Assembly: GCF_901709675.1 (NCBI RefSeq)
Contig: NC_051091.1
Coordinates: 1,423,967-1,487,966 of the forward strand
DNA: 64,000 nt
Direction of reading: 5' to 3'
DNA from: Syngnathus acus
Lineage: Eukaryota > Chordata > Actinopteri > Syngnathiformes > Syngnathidae
Of the stretch, positions 11,601 through 21,500 are shown one piece after another (within the stretch, counting starts at the first letter, position 1; the number at the start of each line of letters is the position of its first letter). The notes under the pieces are model-generated. The model saw only the letters and a list, made by a program, of their open reading frames with translations, was not told the DNA's origin and did not search any database. Position numbers and translations under genes: made by a program.

Positions 11601-11779
11601 TGCATCTTTTGTTTTTTTTGCTTGAAAGTACTGTGGCATTATTGCTTCTTTGATATTTTCATTTAAGAATACATACTTTAAGTACGTCAGACAGAAAAAC
11701 GGTCTTTTGTAAATTTTGTTTTGCTCTGCTTGCCTTGGCCATTGCCTGTCCCATCTGTGATACTGGCTCTTTTGGACAT
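4160..11779 (-). CDS. igfn1: igfn1 paralogue A, complete (about 1207 aa)
   Basis: Immunoglobulin-like and FN3 domain protein 1, a muscle protein related to myosin-binding protein C. The coding sequence joins 24 exons in one open frame of 1208 codons. The order is: start exon; 21-nt exon; Ig1 (aa ~48-143); short linker; tri-helix-like module (170-234); Ig2 (235-328); Ig3 (329-419); acidic linker (420-519); Ig4 (520-605); Ig5 (606-703); FN3 (704-804); FN3 (805-907); Ig6 (908-998); FN3 (999-1097); Ig7 (1098-1206). IGFN1 is recognised by the PGVMITQF..LPEG..HPDFTRKP opening and the YERICAEYGVTDFRWMLKKL helix segment. It is the shortest of the three copies because it lacks one FN3 exon and has a short linker. 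Two introns appear to use GC donors. Introns are short except those before and within the N-terminal exons. Identity as igfn1 is firm; one-to-one orthology with a named fish copy is not claimed. Confidence 0.9.
5093..5165 (-). repeat. tRNA-derived SINE-like fragment in an intron
   Basis: Read on the minus strand, the segment contains GGAAGGTTGCTGGTTCAATT, resembling the Pol III B box and anticodon side of tRNA-derived fish SINEs. No A box or intact cloverleaf is present, so it is a fragment, not a tRNA gene. It lies between the FN3 and Ig6 exons of copy A. Confidence 0.4.
5761..7606 (-). CDS. igfn1: igfn1 A: Ig4-Ig5-FN3-FN3 exons
   Basis: Exons are 7491-7606 and 7193-7334 (Ig4), 6824-7117 (Ig5), 6299-6601 (first FN3), and 5977-6156 with 5761-5889 (second FN3). 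Ig4 has CDGTWFKDGEP followed by the DEDSGLYRF turn. Ig5 begins DVPEFDPDDL and has VNWSKNG. The first FN3 has IEIKWKPPKDDGGCPITNY, a textbook FN3 core. The second FN3 has ITLTWTPPEDDRGVPIIGY and YEFRVLAINESG. After 5761 the transcript goes straight to Ig6. Copies B and C have another 309-nt FN3 exon at this point, and the 5681-5760 intron of copy A is only 80 nt, so that exon is absent rather than overlooked. Confidence 0.9.
7687..8375 (-). CDS. igfn1: igfn1 A: charged linker exons
   Basis: Three exons, 8190-8375, 7940-7999 and 7687-7740, encode about 100 residues between Ig3 and Ig4. The first carries a basic start (GKGKKSMRKTTRAGG) and then a Glu/Lys/Gln helix likely to form a coiled coil. 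The two small exons (60 and 54 nt) keep phase 1 at both ends. The 60-nt exon begins GNKK and contains DTAV, like the duplicated small exons of copy C. The linker sits where myosin-binding protein C passes from C3 to C4. No function is assigned to it. Confidence 0.8.
8450..11779 (-). CDS. igfn1: igfn1 A: N-terminal exons (start, Ig1, helix module, Ig2, Ig3)
   Basis: Exons in transcript order are 11734-11779 (ATG at 11779), 11403-11423, 10495-10617, 10261-10400 and 9960-10059 (Ig1), 9763-9841 (linker), 9481-9673 (helical module), 9224-9337 and 8846-9014 (Ig2), and 8450-8722 (Ig3). The start was chosen because the 46-nt start exon has the same length and phase as the start exon of copy C, and the ATG is the first after its acceptor. 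The helical module contains FWELLLSADKKDYERICAEY and a basic tail, close to the tri-helix bundle in the myosin-binding protein C M-domain. Ig1 lacks the first canonical Cys but keeps VSWSRNNG and DTYKCFATN. The single 79-nt linker exon replaces two exons found in copies B and C. Confidence 0.85.
9362..9418 (-). repeat. Retroelement tail fragment with TTATC repeats
   Basis: Read on the minus strand, the segment ends AATAAAGGATTATC followed by TTATC repeats. This is the form of a degraded LINE or SINE 3' tail common in fish. It lies inside an intron of copy A. Confidence 0.4.
10174..10207 (+). repeat. Short SINE-like fragment
   Basis: The segment reads GGGGCGACACGGTGAATGAC and then TGGTTAGCAAAG, matching the opening of a very common fish repeat (GGGCGGCACGGTGG..TGGTTAGC). 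Only about 34 bases remain. It lies in the copy A intron next to a GC donor. Confidence 0.4.
10259..10260 (-). other. GC donor splice site after the first Ig1 exon of copy A
   Basis: The exon ends ..CATTTGAG and the intron begins GCAAGT. Reading on into the intron as GT is not possible here, and the homologous exons of copies B and C end at the same codon with normal GT donors. The rest of the donor matches the consensus strongly, as expected for GC-AG introns. Confidence 0.7.
11732..11733 (-). other. GC donor splice site after the start exon of copy A
   Basis: The start exon ends GGCCAAG and the intron begins GCAAGC. Choosing this donor gives a 46-nt coding part in phase 1, the same as the start exon of copy C (39457-39502, normal GTAAGT donor). 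No GT donor in the right phase is visible nearby. Confidence 0.55.
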
Positions 11780-14294
11780 CTTGGATTCTTGGATGATTCT
11801 TGACAGAAAAAAAGAAAAAAAAGATGACAGAGTTAAGGACTGCATATTTAAGCCCCTCCCAAAAAAAGAACTGAGTGGAAACCATTATGCTAGCATGTGG
11901 CTGTGGTCCATGCAGCTGCTTGCTGGGTGCTTTGGTTTATCGCACTCCCTCAAAATAAAATCCTCATCAAAATAAAACTTTTATGTTGCCCTGTCAACAT
12001 TCGGGGGGATGGATTCATTTATAGAATTCATTTCAGCCAACTTAAGGTATCATTATACAGCTTTCTTCTGTTTTGTTTTCATTGCGGCGTTTTACTTTGA
12101 TACTCGAGTCGCCCTGGCCACCAAGCATTTTTTTATGATCTGTCAGTCCTATTTACGGTAAGGTTCTGTATAATAATACTGTATTTAATTACCCCAATGA
12201 TTTCTTAATTTAGAAGGGCAAATGTCAAATATAAACTAAATTATAAAATAAACTGATAAGGCATGTTTTTGTCATGGATTGAGTGTATCCTGGGTGGAGG
12301 GGGTTCACGAGGACACTTGCAGAGATGTTGAATGAAAGTGGTTGAAAAACATCAAGTGTCACATAACCATAAATATGTTCCCTTCCAAGGAGTGAGAAAC
12401 CTTGACGCCGAGTTCCCACTCTACACTAGTGTATAGTGCATGTAAACTCTTATATTTTCAAGTGACCTATTTGTGATATCACTGTGTCCACATTTAATGT
12501 TCTGTCATTTCATTATGTTAAGCTCTTGAAAGTCAGAGAGCCCTGAAGGCACCAAATGTTCGGGTTGCAGGTTACCCTAACGTGTCCAGAGCTGCGAGGG
12601 CCTTTTATAGCCGCTCACAGCTGTTGCGGAGTTTTCTGTTTTCATTTTTTAATTTTGCATTACTATAGTATTTGTGCATTACTGGACTGTGTACTTCAAA
12701 GCTAAGCTACGTACCGAATTGTAAGATTTGGAGTACCGAAACCACTCATCCACATTGTGAAATGGTGCCACTTGGGAGGAAAAACATTACATGATTTATC
12801 TTTTGCTACATGAGGCGTATCCTGTAGTTCAAGGTGAATGGGCATACTAACACGCGCTGACTCACAGTTTATTCTATCTTTGAACGCCACACTAGCACCC
12901 TTTTGGAGTGCTATTTTTATCCTCATGGCATATGACGTTCCATCATTTGTAGATATCTTTCTGACATAATTTCCTTGGCACACTTGTCAAATAGCACCAA
13001 CATTCTCTCACAGATACTGTTGCTGGTGTAAATGGTTCATATGACTGTACTACTATAAGCGTCCCATAGACTCATCATACAAACCATGTGATGGTTATGG
13101 ATGTCTGCAGTCGACATTCCGTCGTGGGATGAGATAGTCACATGATAGGTCACATGCCCAATAAAAGGGAAAGCTTTTCACTGCAGCAGCTTCCTAACGT
13201 ACTTGAAAATAACTCTCAACATAACCAGACGCTTATAATATGGCACCGTTTTTGCATGTTTTGTCACCTTAGAGAACTTAGAGGCCTATTCTATCTCAAA
13301 GCCTGTTCAGTAAAGTTTTTAAATAAGCCAAAACAAAGAAAGTTGGCTCTATTTTTGTTGAAAGAAGTTCAAATTTGTCATACCGAGATTATGATTTACT
13401 ATCTATTACTATTGAGTGCTCCATACACTAACAATTTTGAAATTTAAATTGACATCATGGAAGCCATTGTAAAAACTTTACTGGAATGATACTATCCACT
13501 TTTTTGGTGAGGACTTCAACAGTAACTTGAAAACACTCATTGGGGTAAAGAGTATCTATAACTTTTTTTGTGTACTGGGTTTTGAAACATCACAAAAGCA
13601 AGTGCCTTCATGCTTTTATGGGGTCTGGCCTGCAGTTAACGCCACCTTAGCGTAGACCCCAAGGGAGCGTCATAAAAGTGGCTCAAGAAGACGTCAAGTG
13701 CAAAAAGCACGTCGATGTCGTTATGTCGTAAATCCTGCAACAGCTGGACTTTTGGTTTCTTACCAATATATGTTTTTTGGCAATTTCTGCACCGTGTTGT
13801 ATTTTCTTTTTTACACCTTGGGCAAAATAAAAACTATTGTTTTGAATTCGGATAGTTTTTCTATTCCAAAACATGACCAGAGAATAGCAGCCAGACATTG
13901 TCAACTGTCAACTCCAAAGTAATTAAAATACTTAAATGATTAACTACTACCAAATACTTGTATTACAAATAATTTAATTAAAATTATGGATTTGGACAAA
14001 ATAAATAATTCTAACAAAATGTAATGTGCCAAAACTACTGTGAGATAATGGTGTTATCATAAAGCTTAGATTTTTTGCTTGTATACAACATTCATGTTAG
14101 GTACACATATATTTCTAATGAATGAACACTTTGAGCACGGTAGAAATGTGATAAATCCTGTACTTTGTAATGTTATATTACTAATTATTACTGAACAAAT
14201 GTAGGTTGACACCAGAACCAATCATATAAAGCAAGGAAACCAACCAAAGGATTACTTGTGTTGAAGACCTCCTCATGACTGGTGATGAACTTAC

Positions 14295-14370
14295 CTCAGA
14301 CTTTCTTGCTCCTCCTGAGTCCTTCCCACGTCCAGTCTTGCCTCCTTCCTTCACAAACTCAGTGCTTTAG
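14295..14370 (-). other. Probable 5' untranslated first exon of copy A
   Basis: A minus-strand segment without ATG ends in a strong donor (CTGAG then GTAAGT) and lies just downstream of a TATA-like element. It would splice over about 2.5 kb to the acceptor at 11799 before the start exon. The start near 14370 is set only by distance from the TATA-like box. Confidence 0.45.
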
Positions 14371-14394
14371 AAGAATGTCCAGGAAGTGACTCTG

Positions 14395-14412
14395 TATTTA
14401 AGGACCCACCTG
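14395..14412 (-). promoter_or_regulatory. Candidate core promoter of copy A (TATA-like plus E-box)
   Basis: On the minus strand a CAGGTG E-box (14407-14412) runs directly into GGGTCCTTAAATA (14395-14407). A second CAGGTG lies at 14516-14521. The 13-base TATA-like phrase recurs with one change upstream of copy B (25451-25463). E-boxes are bound by myogenic factors such as MyoD, which would suit a muscle gene, but binding is not shown. Confidence 0.45.
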
Positions 14413-15981
14413 GTCTTAGGTGGGCGCTGCCAAGAAAGGCGATGGCTTTTTTTGTTTTTGACCTAAATCACAACCTCAGGCAAAAGGGGGAGGAGGAGGA
14501 GGGAAGGCCTCATGGCAGGTGACAATGACCGCACTCTCCTCTCTGTAGAAGTGTGAACTTCTTAAGGCGATGTCGTTGCACTTGTCACCCAGAGAAATTG
14601 TGTGATACAACTTTCTGACAACGTACGTACTGTAGTTAAGTGATCACTAAGGTATCTGATGAATTTGAATTTTGACTTGATTTTTACTGTAGTTGAGGCG
14701 TCATTTCCTAAGGTATTTTTTATTCAAGTGATCCACCCGTCGTAGTTTGTGTTATGGTTGTGTAAAAAAACAAAACAAATCAAAAAAGTGCTGCGTTCTT
14801 TGTATTTTAAATTTGAAAGGTCATCACCATTAGTGTAAACTTGACGAAAGGACGTCACATATTTCCGTGATCAATTGTTGACAGGTTTTGTTTTCATTCA
14901 ACTGCAAAGAACTGCAACACTGGGATAGTATATCAAATGGATATCATATCCATCGCGACAACAAAGTGATTCATGTAATAGTCAAGTGTTGTGAGAGCAC
15001 ATGACAGACAGACAGCTAGCTTGGCGACAGTGTGACTGCCCTGTCACTGCCTCATATTTGACCATGGCATGTCCCGCGAGTGACATAAGGGCGGCCAATC
15101 ACGTAACAGGTGTTTAGTTGGGTTGTACCAACGTGGCGCCACAATATGAACAGAAACTGCCAAAACTGTCAAGTCAGAGTGGCGACCCCTGTCCCCTGCG
15201 GAGAGTGGGCTTTCACTGTACAGTATTCCATTATCCTCACCCCAAGTGCATGTTGTGGATAGGGGCAACAAGTGAGGTATGGTTGGACAATGAGAAATGT
15301 GCTCTGCATCTGTTGTGCCCCCGAGGGTATTTCCTTACATGCGACTCATGGAGACCGTGATGCTGGCAGGCAGCCACAGCCCAGTTATTGGGACCTTGGC
15401 AAATAACAGTTATGCCCAGCGTGAGCACGTTTGTGTATTTCAAGCCTTTGTGCGTGACACGAGGACATGCTTGTGGCTGTTGTCATTCATTCAGGTCATT
15501 TTATTCTCAGTGCACTGAATTGATCGCAACTGGACTCCTCAGTTTTTATTAGAAGACATTTTGCCCCTCATTCCATAAGAGTGTTATCATGACGACTGAT
15601 TTGATGAGAGTCAAAACATCTTCTGAGACAAACTGAGTAGTTCAGTTGCGATCAATTCACTGCTCTGAGAATAACACGGCAGCTGTGATTTTTGTCAGGC
15701 ATGAAGATGTGGGTCACTGAACTACCCAACCAAAAAACAAATGTAGAATGTGTTTGGGAAGCCTGTTTTACCCCATCGTCTTGAGGATTATTTTGAAAAC
15801 AATTTCATTACTTTGTTTACAAGATTTCACACATAAAAGGGAAAGGCAAAGGACAGGAATCTCGTTAATGTTCCGAGTCGTTAACAATGTTATTGTTTCC
15901 TCGGGCTCGACACTGGAAGTCATGCACTTCATATTTCTTCTGTTCCATTTATGTCTTTCTGTAAAATGGGTCACAAATACC
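14413..15981. other. Spacer between igfn1 copies A and B
   Basis: About 1.6 kb between the copy A promoter region and the likely end of the copy B transcript. It holds the foldback element at 15501-15674 and nothing else I can name. Confidence 0.5.
15501..15674. repeat. Foldback element with 45-bp inverted arms
   Basis: The arms 15501-15545 and 15630-15674 are inverted copies matching at 41 of 45 positions. The loop between them is itself partly self-complementary (AGAAGACATTTTG against AAAACATCTTCT). This is the form of a MITE or foldback element, or two head-to-head copies of a short repeat. There is no coding capacity. Confidence 0.65.
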
Positions 15982-15987
15982 TTTATT
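15982..15987 (-). promoter_or_regulatory. Candidate polyadenylation signal of igfn1 copy B
   Basis: This is the first AATAAA I find on the minus strand downstream of the copy B stop codon, about 680 nt away. No nearer canonical signal was seen. Confidence 0.25.
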
Positions 15988-16667
15988 AAAGCCTCCAAAC
16001 ACACAGCACACTAAAAAAGTTAGATGTGTGCACTTTATAGAGTTTATGTGAAACTTCAAGTGTAAATAAAATAAACAGATCCACTTTTATGCGAGTTGAA
16101 CCTTACACAGTTGTTGGCCAACACCCCTGTTTGTCCCTTTTGGCCAAGGTAATCATGATAAGGCTCCTCTGGCACCACCAACGGGTGAAACAAATAAATG
16201 CAGTGTAGATAAACCACTTACTGCCTCCCCAAAGTAAAAATGCATTTATGTATTGTCTTTATGTGCGCCCCTCCCTTTTGCTTCAGCTCCTGGAAGTAGA
16301 AACCACTGAATTCCAAAGCCCAGGAAGCCACTAATTGGCCAAACATTAAATAGGACAGGAACCCCCAGACAGACCCAACCTTTTCAAATGAGACACAAAA
16401 TATTCCAATGTTTTGAGTAAAGTCTCTATAATTCTTCATCCTTGTAGTATATTTTGACAAAGGCATTTCTTGGCCATGTTATTAAGACACATGAGTACAC
16501 AGATCGTGAATACATATTTCAGTTCTTCTATTGCCACATTAAGTTGATCTTTCTGGATGACTTCTTAATATCATCCCAATGAGCAGATACCAAGGCAATA
16601 CTATTTTTTCTTTTCCCTCTTCTTAAAAGAGCATGGTTCTCCAGTCGAGCAGCGTCATGCCATCACT

Positions 16668-18534
16668 TTAATCTGGTTATTGGGGGAAGAAAATGCATAG
16701 AATACGTACACCCAAATAATAACCTTTAAGATGTCAATAAATGAATGATAATTTACCTTTAACAACAAGTATGGTTGAACATTCCACCCTGCCAAGAGCG
16801 TTTTCTGCAACGACCGTGTACTCCCCGCTGTCCTTGGGGCCCACTTTGAGTATGACCATAGAGCAGACCCCACACGTATTGGTGATGTAGTAGTTGCTGT
16901 TGGTGTTGAGGCTAATGTTATTCCTGTACCAAGTCACATAGGGTTTGGGGTTTCCAGTCACGGCGCAGCTCATATAGCACTCGTAGCTCTCTGGAGTCTT
17001 GTGCATTTTGAGCGGAACAGAAAAAGCGGGAGCCGCTTCAAAACTGCAGTCCTTTGAGGCTGGGAGATTCAAAGAAAATGTTCCTGGATGGAAGAAAATA
17101 GGAAGGGCTTGATAATGGATAGCATTACAGTCATTTAGCACCTTCATATATTTTGCCCATTTTCAAACGGATTCATCCTCCCCACCACCCAACTTCCGTC
17201 CAAGTCAGCAAATGCATGATTATTTGATGGATCTCCACATTGACCGTCACATCATGGCGAATGTTCAGACTGAATTTGCCCTCACTCATCTGCTTGAAAA
17301 CCAATTAGGGCCGCAAGTCTAATTGCTGAATCTGTTACTATAATAGACATCTTATGGTGGTGGGTACTTGCGATTGTCAGCGGGGCTATTGCTCTGTACA
17401 TGTGCTGTTGGTGATGTGGTACAGTAAGCACAAACATGCAGAGGTTTTCCTTTCCACGTGTTGGGTTGCTGGCATTTTCAAAATTGGTATGTTTGTACCC
17501 AACTTTTATTGTCCAGCTACTGCTATTGATCAATTACGATTTGGGGGTGATACTCTTGACGACTGTGCATTGTGTGTGCACCAAGTTCACCACAGACTAT
17601 AGGAACGTTTAAAAAAAGAAAGTCTATAAAGCGTTTGTGTATGAGTCCCTTAGTGGCAGTCATGGACAATGTAGCATTCAAGTAATATTTGGAATAGGAA
17701 AACTGAAGGCTATAAAATGTGGACCCCAAATATCTGCTGCTGCTACCAGCTGTCCCATCCCTACCTTTCGCTCGCTTCACTTCCCACTTTGGTGACTCAG
17801 AGGGTTCAGAGGTTCCCATGTCATTTTTGGCATAGACGCGGAACTTGTACTGCCTTCCTGGCAAAATATTGACGGCAGTGAATTTATTGTTGAAAAGACG
17901 GTCCGCCAACGTTTGCCAAGTGTGCTTGACAGAGTCATGCTTGGTGATCATGTAGTGCAGCCTGTCATCCCTTTTCTCATCCGGAGAGGCTGTCCAAGTG
18001 ATCAACACTGCTCCAGGCACATTCTCCTCTAACTCCACCGGACCTGGTGGCTTGGGGTCATCTAGGAAAAAGGAAATCAACGTCATGCCACAAAAATAAC
18101 ACACTCAGTTACCTCATCTGTGTAGCTATTCTTGCCGTGGATGACCAAATACTTCTACCGGTTCTACCTGTGACTCTCATCTCAAAAGTGCATGACTCTT
18201 GTCCAACGATGTTTCTTAAGATCAAGGTGTAAATTCCGGTGTCTCGATGCTCGGACAGTGGGATCATTAACTGGGATGAAGTGTCAGAATTGCTCACTGT
18301 CACATGCTTGGGAAGAGGCAGACCATCCTTGAGCCAAGTACTTGTTGGTAATGGAGAACCCTGCCAACAGCATGAGACAGAGGTCCAGGAAATCTGCCTT
18401 CATTGAAATGATGGGTGGTGCACTCATTCCTTTTTGTGAATACTCAACCTGGAAGTTATAGGTGACCCTCATGGAGTTGCCAGCTCTCGTTACCATAAAA
18501 TTCTTTATTTTTTTGTCAGTAAAACGAGGTCTCA
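16668..18534 (-). CDS. igfn1: igfn1 B: Ig6-FN3-Ig7 exons and stop
   Basis: Exons are 18449-18534 and 18168-18360 (Ig6), 17765-18061 (FN3), 16757-17083 (Ig7) and 16668-16672 (two coding bases plus TAA). The FN3 has PPGPVELEENVPG, LITWTASPDEKRDD and YKFRVYAKNDMG. Ig7 has YECYMSCAVTGNPKP, VTWYRNN and DSGEYTVVAEN. The last exon homologue in copy A ends with TGA and in copy C with TAA, all at the same place. Confidence 0.9.
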
Positions 18535-21500
18535 CTGGAAGGAAATGAACATGCAAAATTAATGTAGGGAAATGGATCCAAAATCTTCATTATGAATGCA
18601 TTTTAATAAGTCTACTCACTCACCTGGGGGAGGCATTGCAATGATGTAGTTTTCCAACTCTTGAGGTTCACCATCTCCACCCTCATTGGTGGCTACCACT
18701 CTTACCCAGTACATGGCCATCGACCTCAGACCCAAGATTGTGAAGGAGTTTGTAATGATAGGGCTTGAGTTACAGCGACCCCAATCTGGGTTTTCCGCCG
18801 CCCTGATTTCCACAAAATATCCTTTGGCCTCATCCTGGACACCTTCTTCTACCTTTGGTTCGGTCCATGTAAGAGATAAGGTGCTGTATGTAGAATCTAT
18901 CACCTTCAGGTCTCTCACTTTTCCAGGGGGCTCTAAAAATGTCAACAAACATTATGAGTGAAGTGCTCACCCTTCCACTGAATCTGAGTGAATAATTTGG
19001 ATTTTGCAATTCTCACTCTTTGGATCCCGTGCAAAAACAAACTCAGTAGGTGCACTTGGCTCTCCAACACCAGAAATATTGATCGCTGAAACACGGAACT
19101 CATACTGGATGCCTTCAATAACATCTTTTGCAGCGTACTTTTTCTCTAGTAGAACACAAAACAGTTTAAACATACTGCAATGCATCTCATATGTTTAATT
19201 CTAAATTAGAAATGGTTCTAAATGATGACTTGATTATTAAAATACAAGGTGATTAATTTGATCGATTTGTTATCAATGTATTTGGACACCTCTATTTGAA
19301 TGAAATAGCCACTGTATGAATGGAACTCTGGTATAAACACCCCCTTGCATTTGTTCTCCTGAACTTTACCTTTGATGGACTCATCCGAAGGGTTGACAAG
19401 GCTCCAGAGATTACTGCTGTTTTTTCGTTTATCCACATTGTATCCTAAAATGTTGGTCCCTCCCGTATTTGAAGGTGGAGACCATGCAAGGTTGATACAG
19501 TCTTTAAAAGCACTTACAATTTTCAGGCCAGTGGGAGGTCCAGGGTATGCTACAAAAAAGACATTTGTTGGTCAAAATCAAACACATTGGATCATAATTT
19601 TGTGGTAACTTACCCTTGGTCCCAGCTTGAATGTCACCAGTTTCCATCATTTCACTGATACCTTGCTGATTCTCAGCCCTGATGTGATATGCGTACCTTC
19701 TTCCATGATCCACATCCGAGTCCCTGTATTGGGGTTCAGGACCAATTTTTCCCAACATCTTCCAGCTATTTCGGCCGATTTGTTGACGTTCCAGGATGTA
19801 ATTGGTAATTGGGGGGCCTCCGTTGTCTTTGGGTGGCCTCCATTTGAACGCGATACAGTTTGCAGAACTTTCGATTATATCTACGGGCCCTAGGGGCACT
19901 GTTGGCTTGTCTGAGGTCAAATGAAAGAAAGAACAGGCTTGGTCACGTCTTAACCATAAAGACACGAGACAACATTGGCACGCATATCAGAAAGAAGTCA
20001 TGATTCAACCAAAGGGTGGAATGAATTTTACATCAACTGCGTTTTGTATTTTCTTTGACTCTTTCAAATAATAGTGCCATTTTTTTTCTTTTGCGTAGCT
20101 GTACATACCAAGAACAGTGAGTTGAGTGACCGCCTCTGTTGTTCCAAAATCATTTTTAATCTTTATCTTTATTTCCCCCGAGGTTTTGCGCTTGCACTTG
20201 AGCAGCAGTAGGCGAGTGTGCGAGGAGGACTTCTCAATCCTTGTGCGGGTGTCCTCCAATAGCTCTTCGCCTTCGTTGAACCATTGTATTTTCATTGGCT
20301 CCCGGCCAAGAAAGGACAGCACAAAGGCTGCGTCTTTCCCAGTGTTTACGATAACCGGTTTTAAGAACTTAGTGAGGTCATCCTTATTCATTCTTGGGGG
20401 ATCTGTCAGAAGAGCACATATTATTTTATGTTAACCATCCATCACTGAACGACCTCTTCAAGGGCTTCTCTCTTTTTATTTATTTATTTCATTAATGAAT
20501 TAGTTGACACTACCTTCAACAATCACCATCGCTTCTGTTTTACGGCCATCGGCTTCATAGCGATACTTTCCAGCATCCTCTTCTTTACAGTTTTTTAACA
20601 CAAGCTTACGATAAGACCCTTCTTCAACAATACGGACATCATCTGTAGATGCTATCTAAAACGCACATTGAAGCCATTAAAAAGAAGCATCACCGTCAAA
20701 TGAACTCTTGGTCTCTTACCTTTTTGCCATCTTTGTACCAGAATCCTTCACAGTCGTCGCTGCTCAGTCTGCAGATTAATTCCGCCTCTGTATCAATGAT
20801 AGCGTTGATGTCGGACAAACCACTGGTGAAGTAAACACCCGCATCTGGATAGTAAAGGTCACAGTTAGGAATGAAAGTAAATATGTCGATCAAAGCGCTG
20901 CCACCCCATTCAGCTTACCCATGGCGGTATCGGGAACAAGTGGGCCCTTTCGCACTCTTTTCTTTTTCTTCAGAACTGGTTCCTCGTCTTCTTTATCATT
21001 AGAGACTTTGGGATTGGTAGTCTGCGTAGGCTTGTCTTTTCTCTTTTCCACTTCCACTCCAGCATCTTCCTCTTCCATTTCATCCCCCTCCTCAGATTCC
21101 TCATCCTCTGCTTCAAATTCTTCCTCTTTGGCTGAATTTTCATTCTTACTATCATCTTTTTTCTCAACCTTCACCTTTACTGTTTGTTTTGTTTTGGCTG
21201 TGGATTTTGGCATTGCTTTATTTTTAGTATATTCGCTTATTGTATTTTTAGTATCTCCTTTTGTTTTAGTCTTATCCTCTGCTTGAATTTTAGTCTCTGT
21301 TGTTTTTTCTTTAGTCGTTTCCTCTACATTACCATGAATTTTGGTATCTAATTTTTCTTTAGTCTTCTCTGTTTTTTCTTTAGTCTTGTCTTCTTTAGCT
21401 TGAATTTTAGTCTCAGTTTTTTCTTTGGTCTTTTCTTCTTTAGCTTGAATTTTAGTCCCTGTTTTTTCTTTAGTCTTATTCTCTGCTTCAGCTTTATTTG

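Noticed and set aside
21290-21500. Repeat block that could be taken for a microsatellite or satellite
   Set aside because: The repeats keep reading frame and are part of the copy B linker exon, so they are coding.
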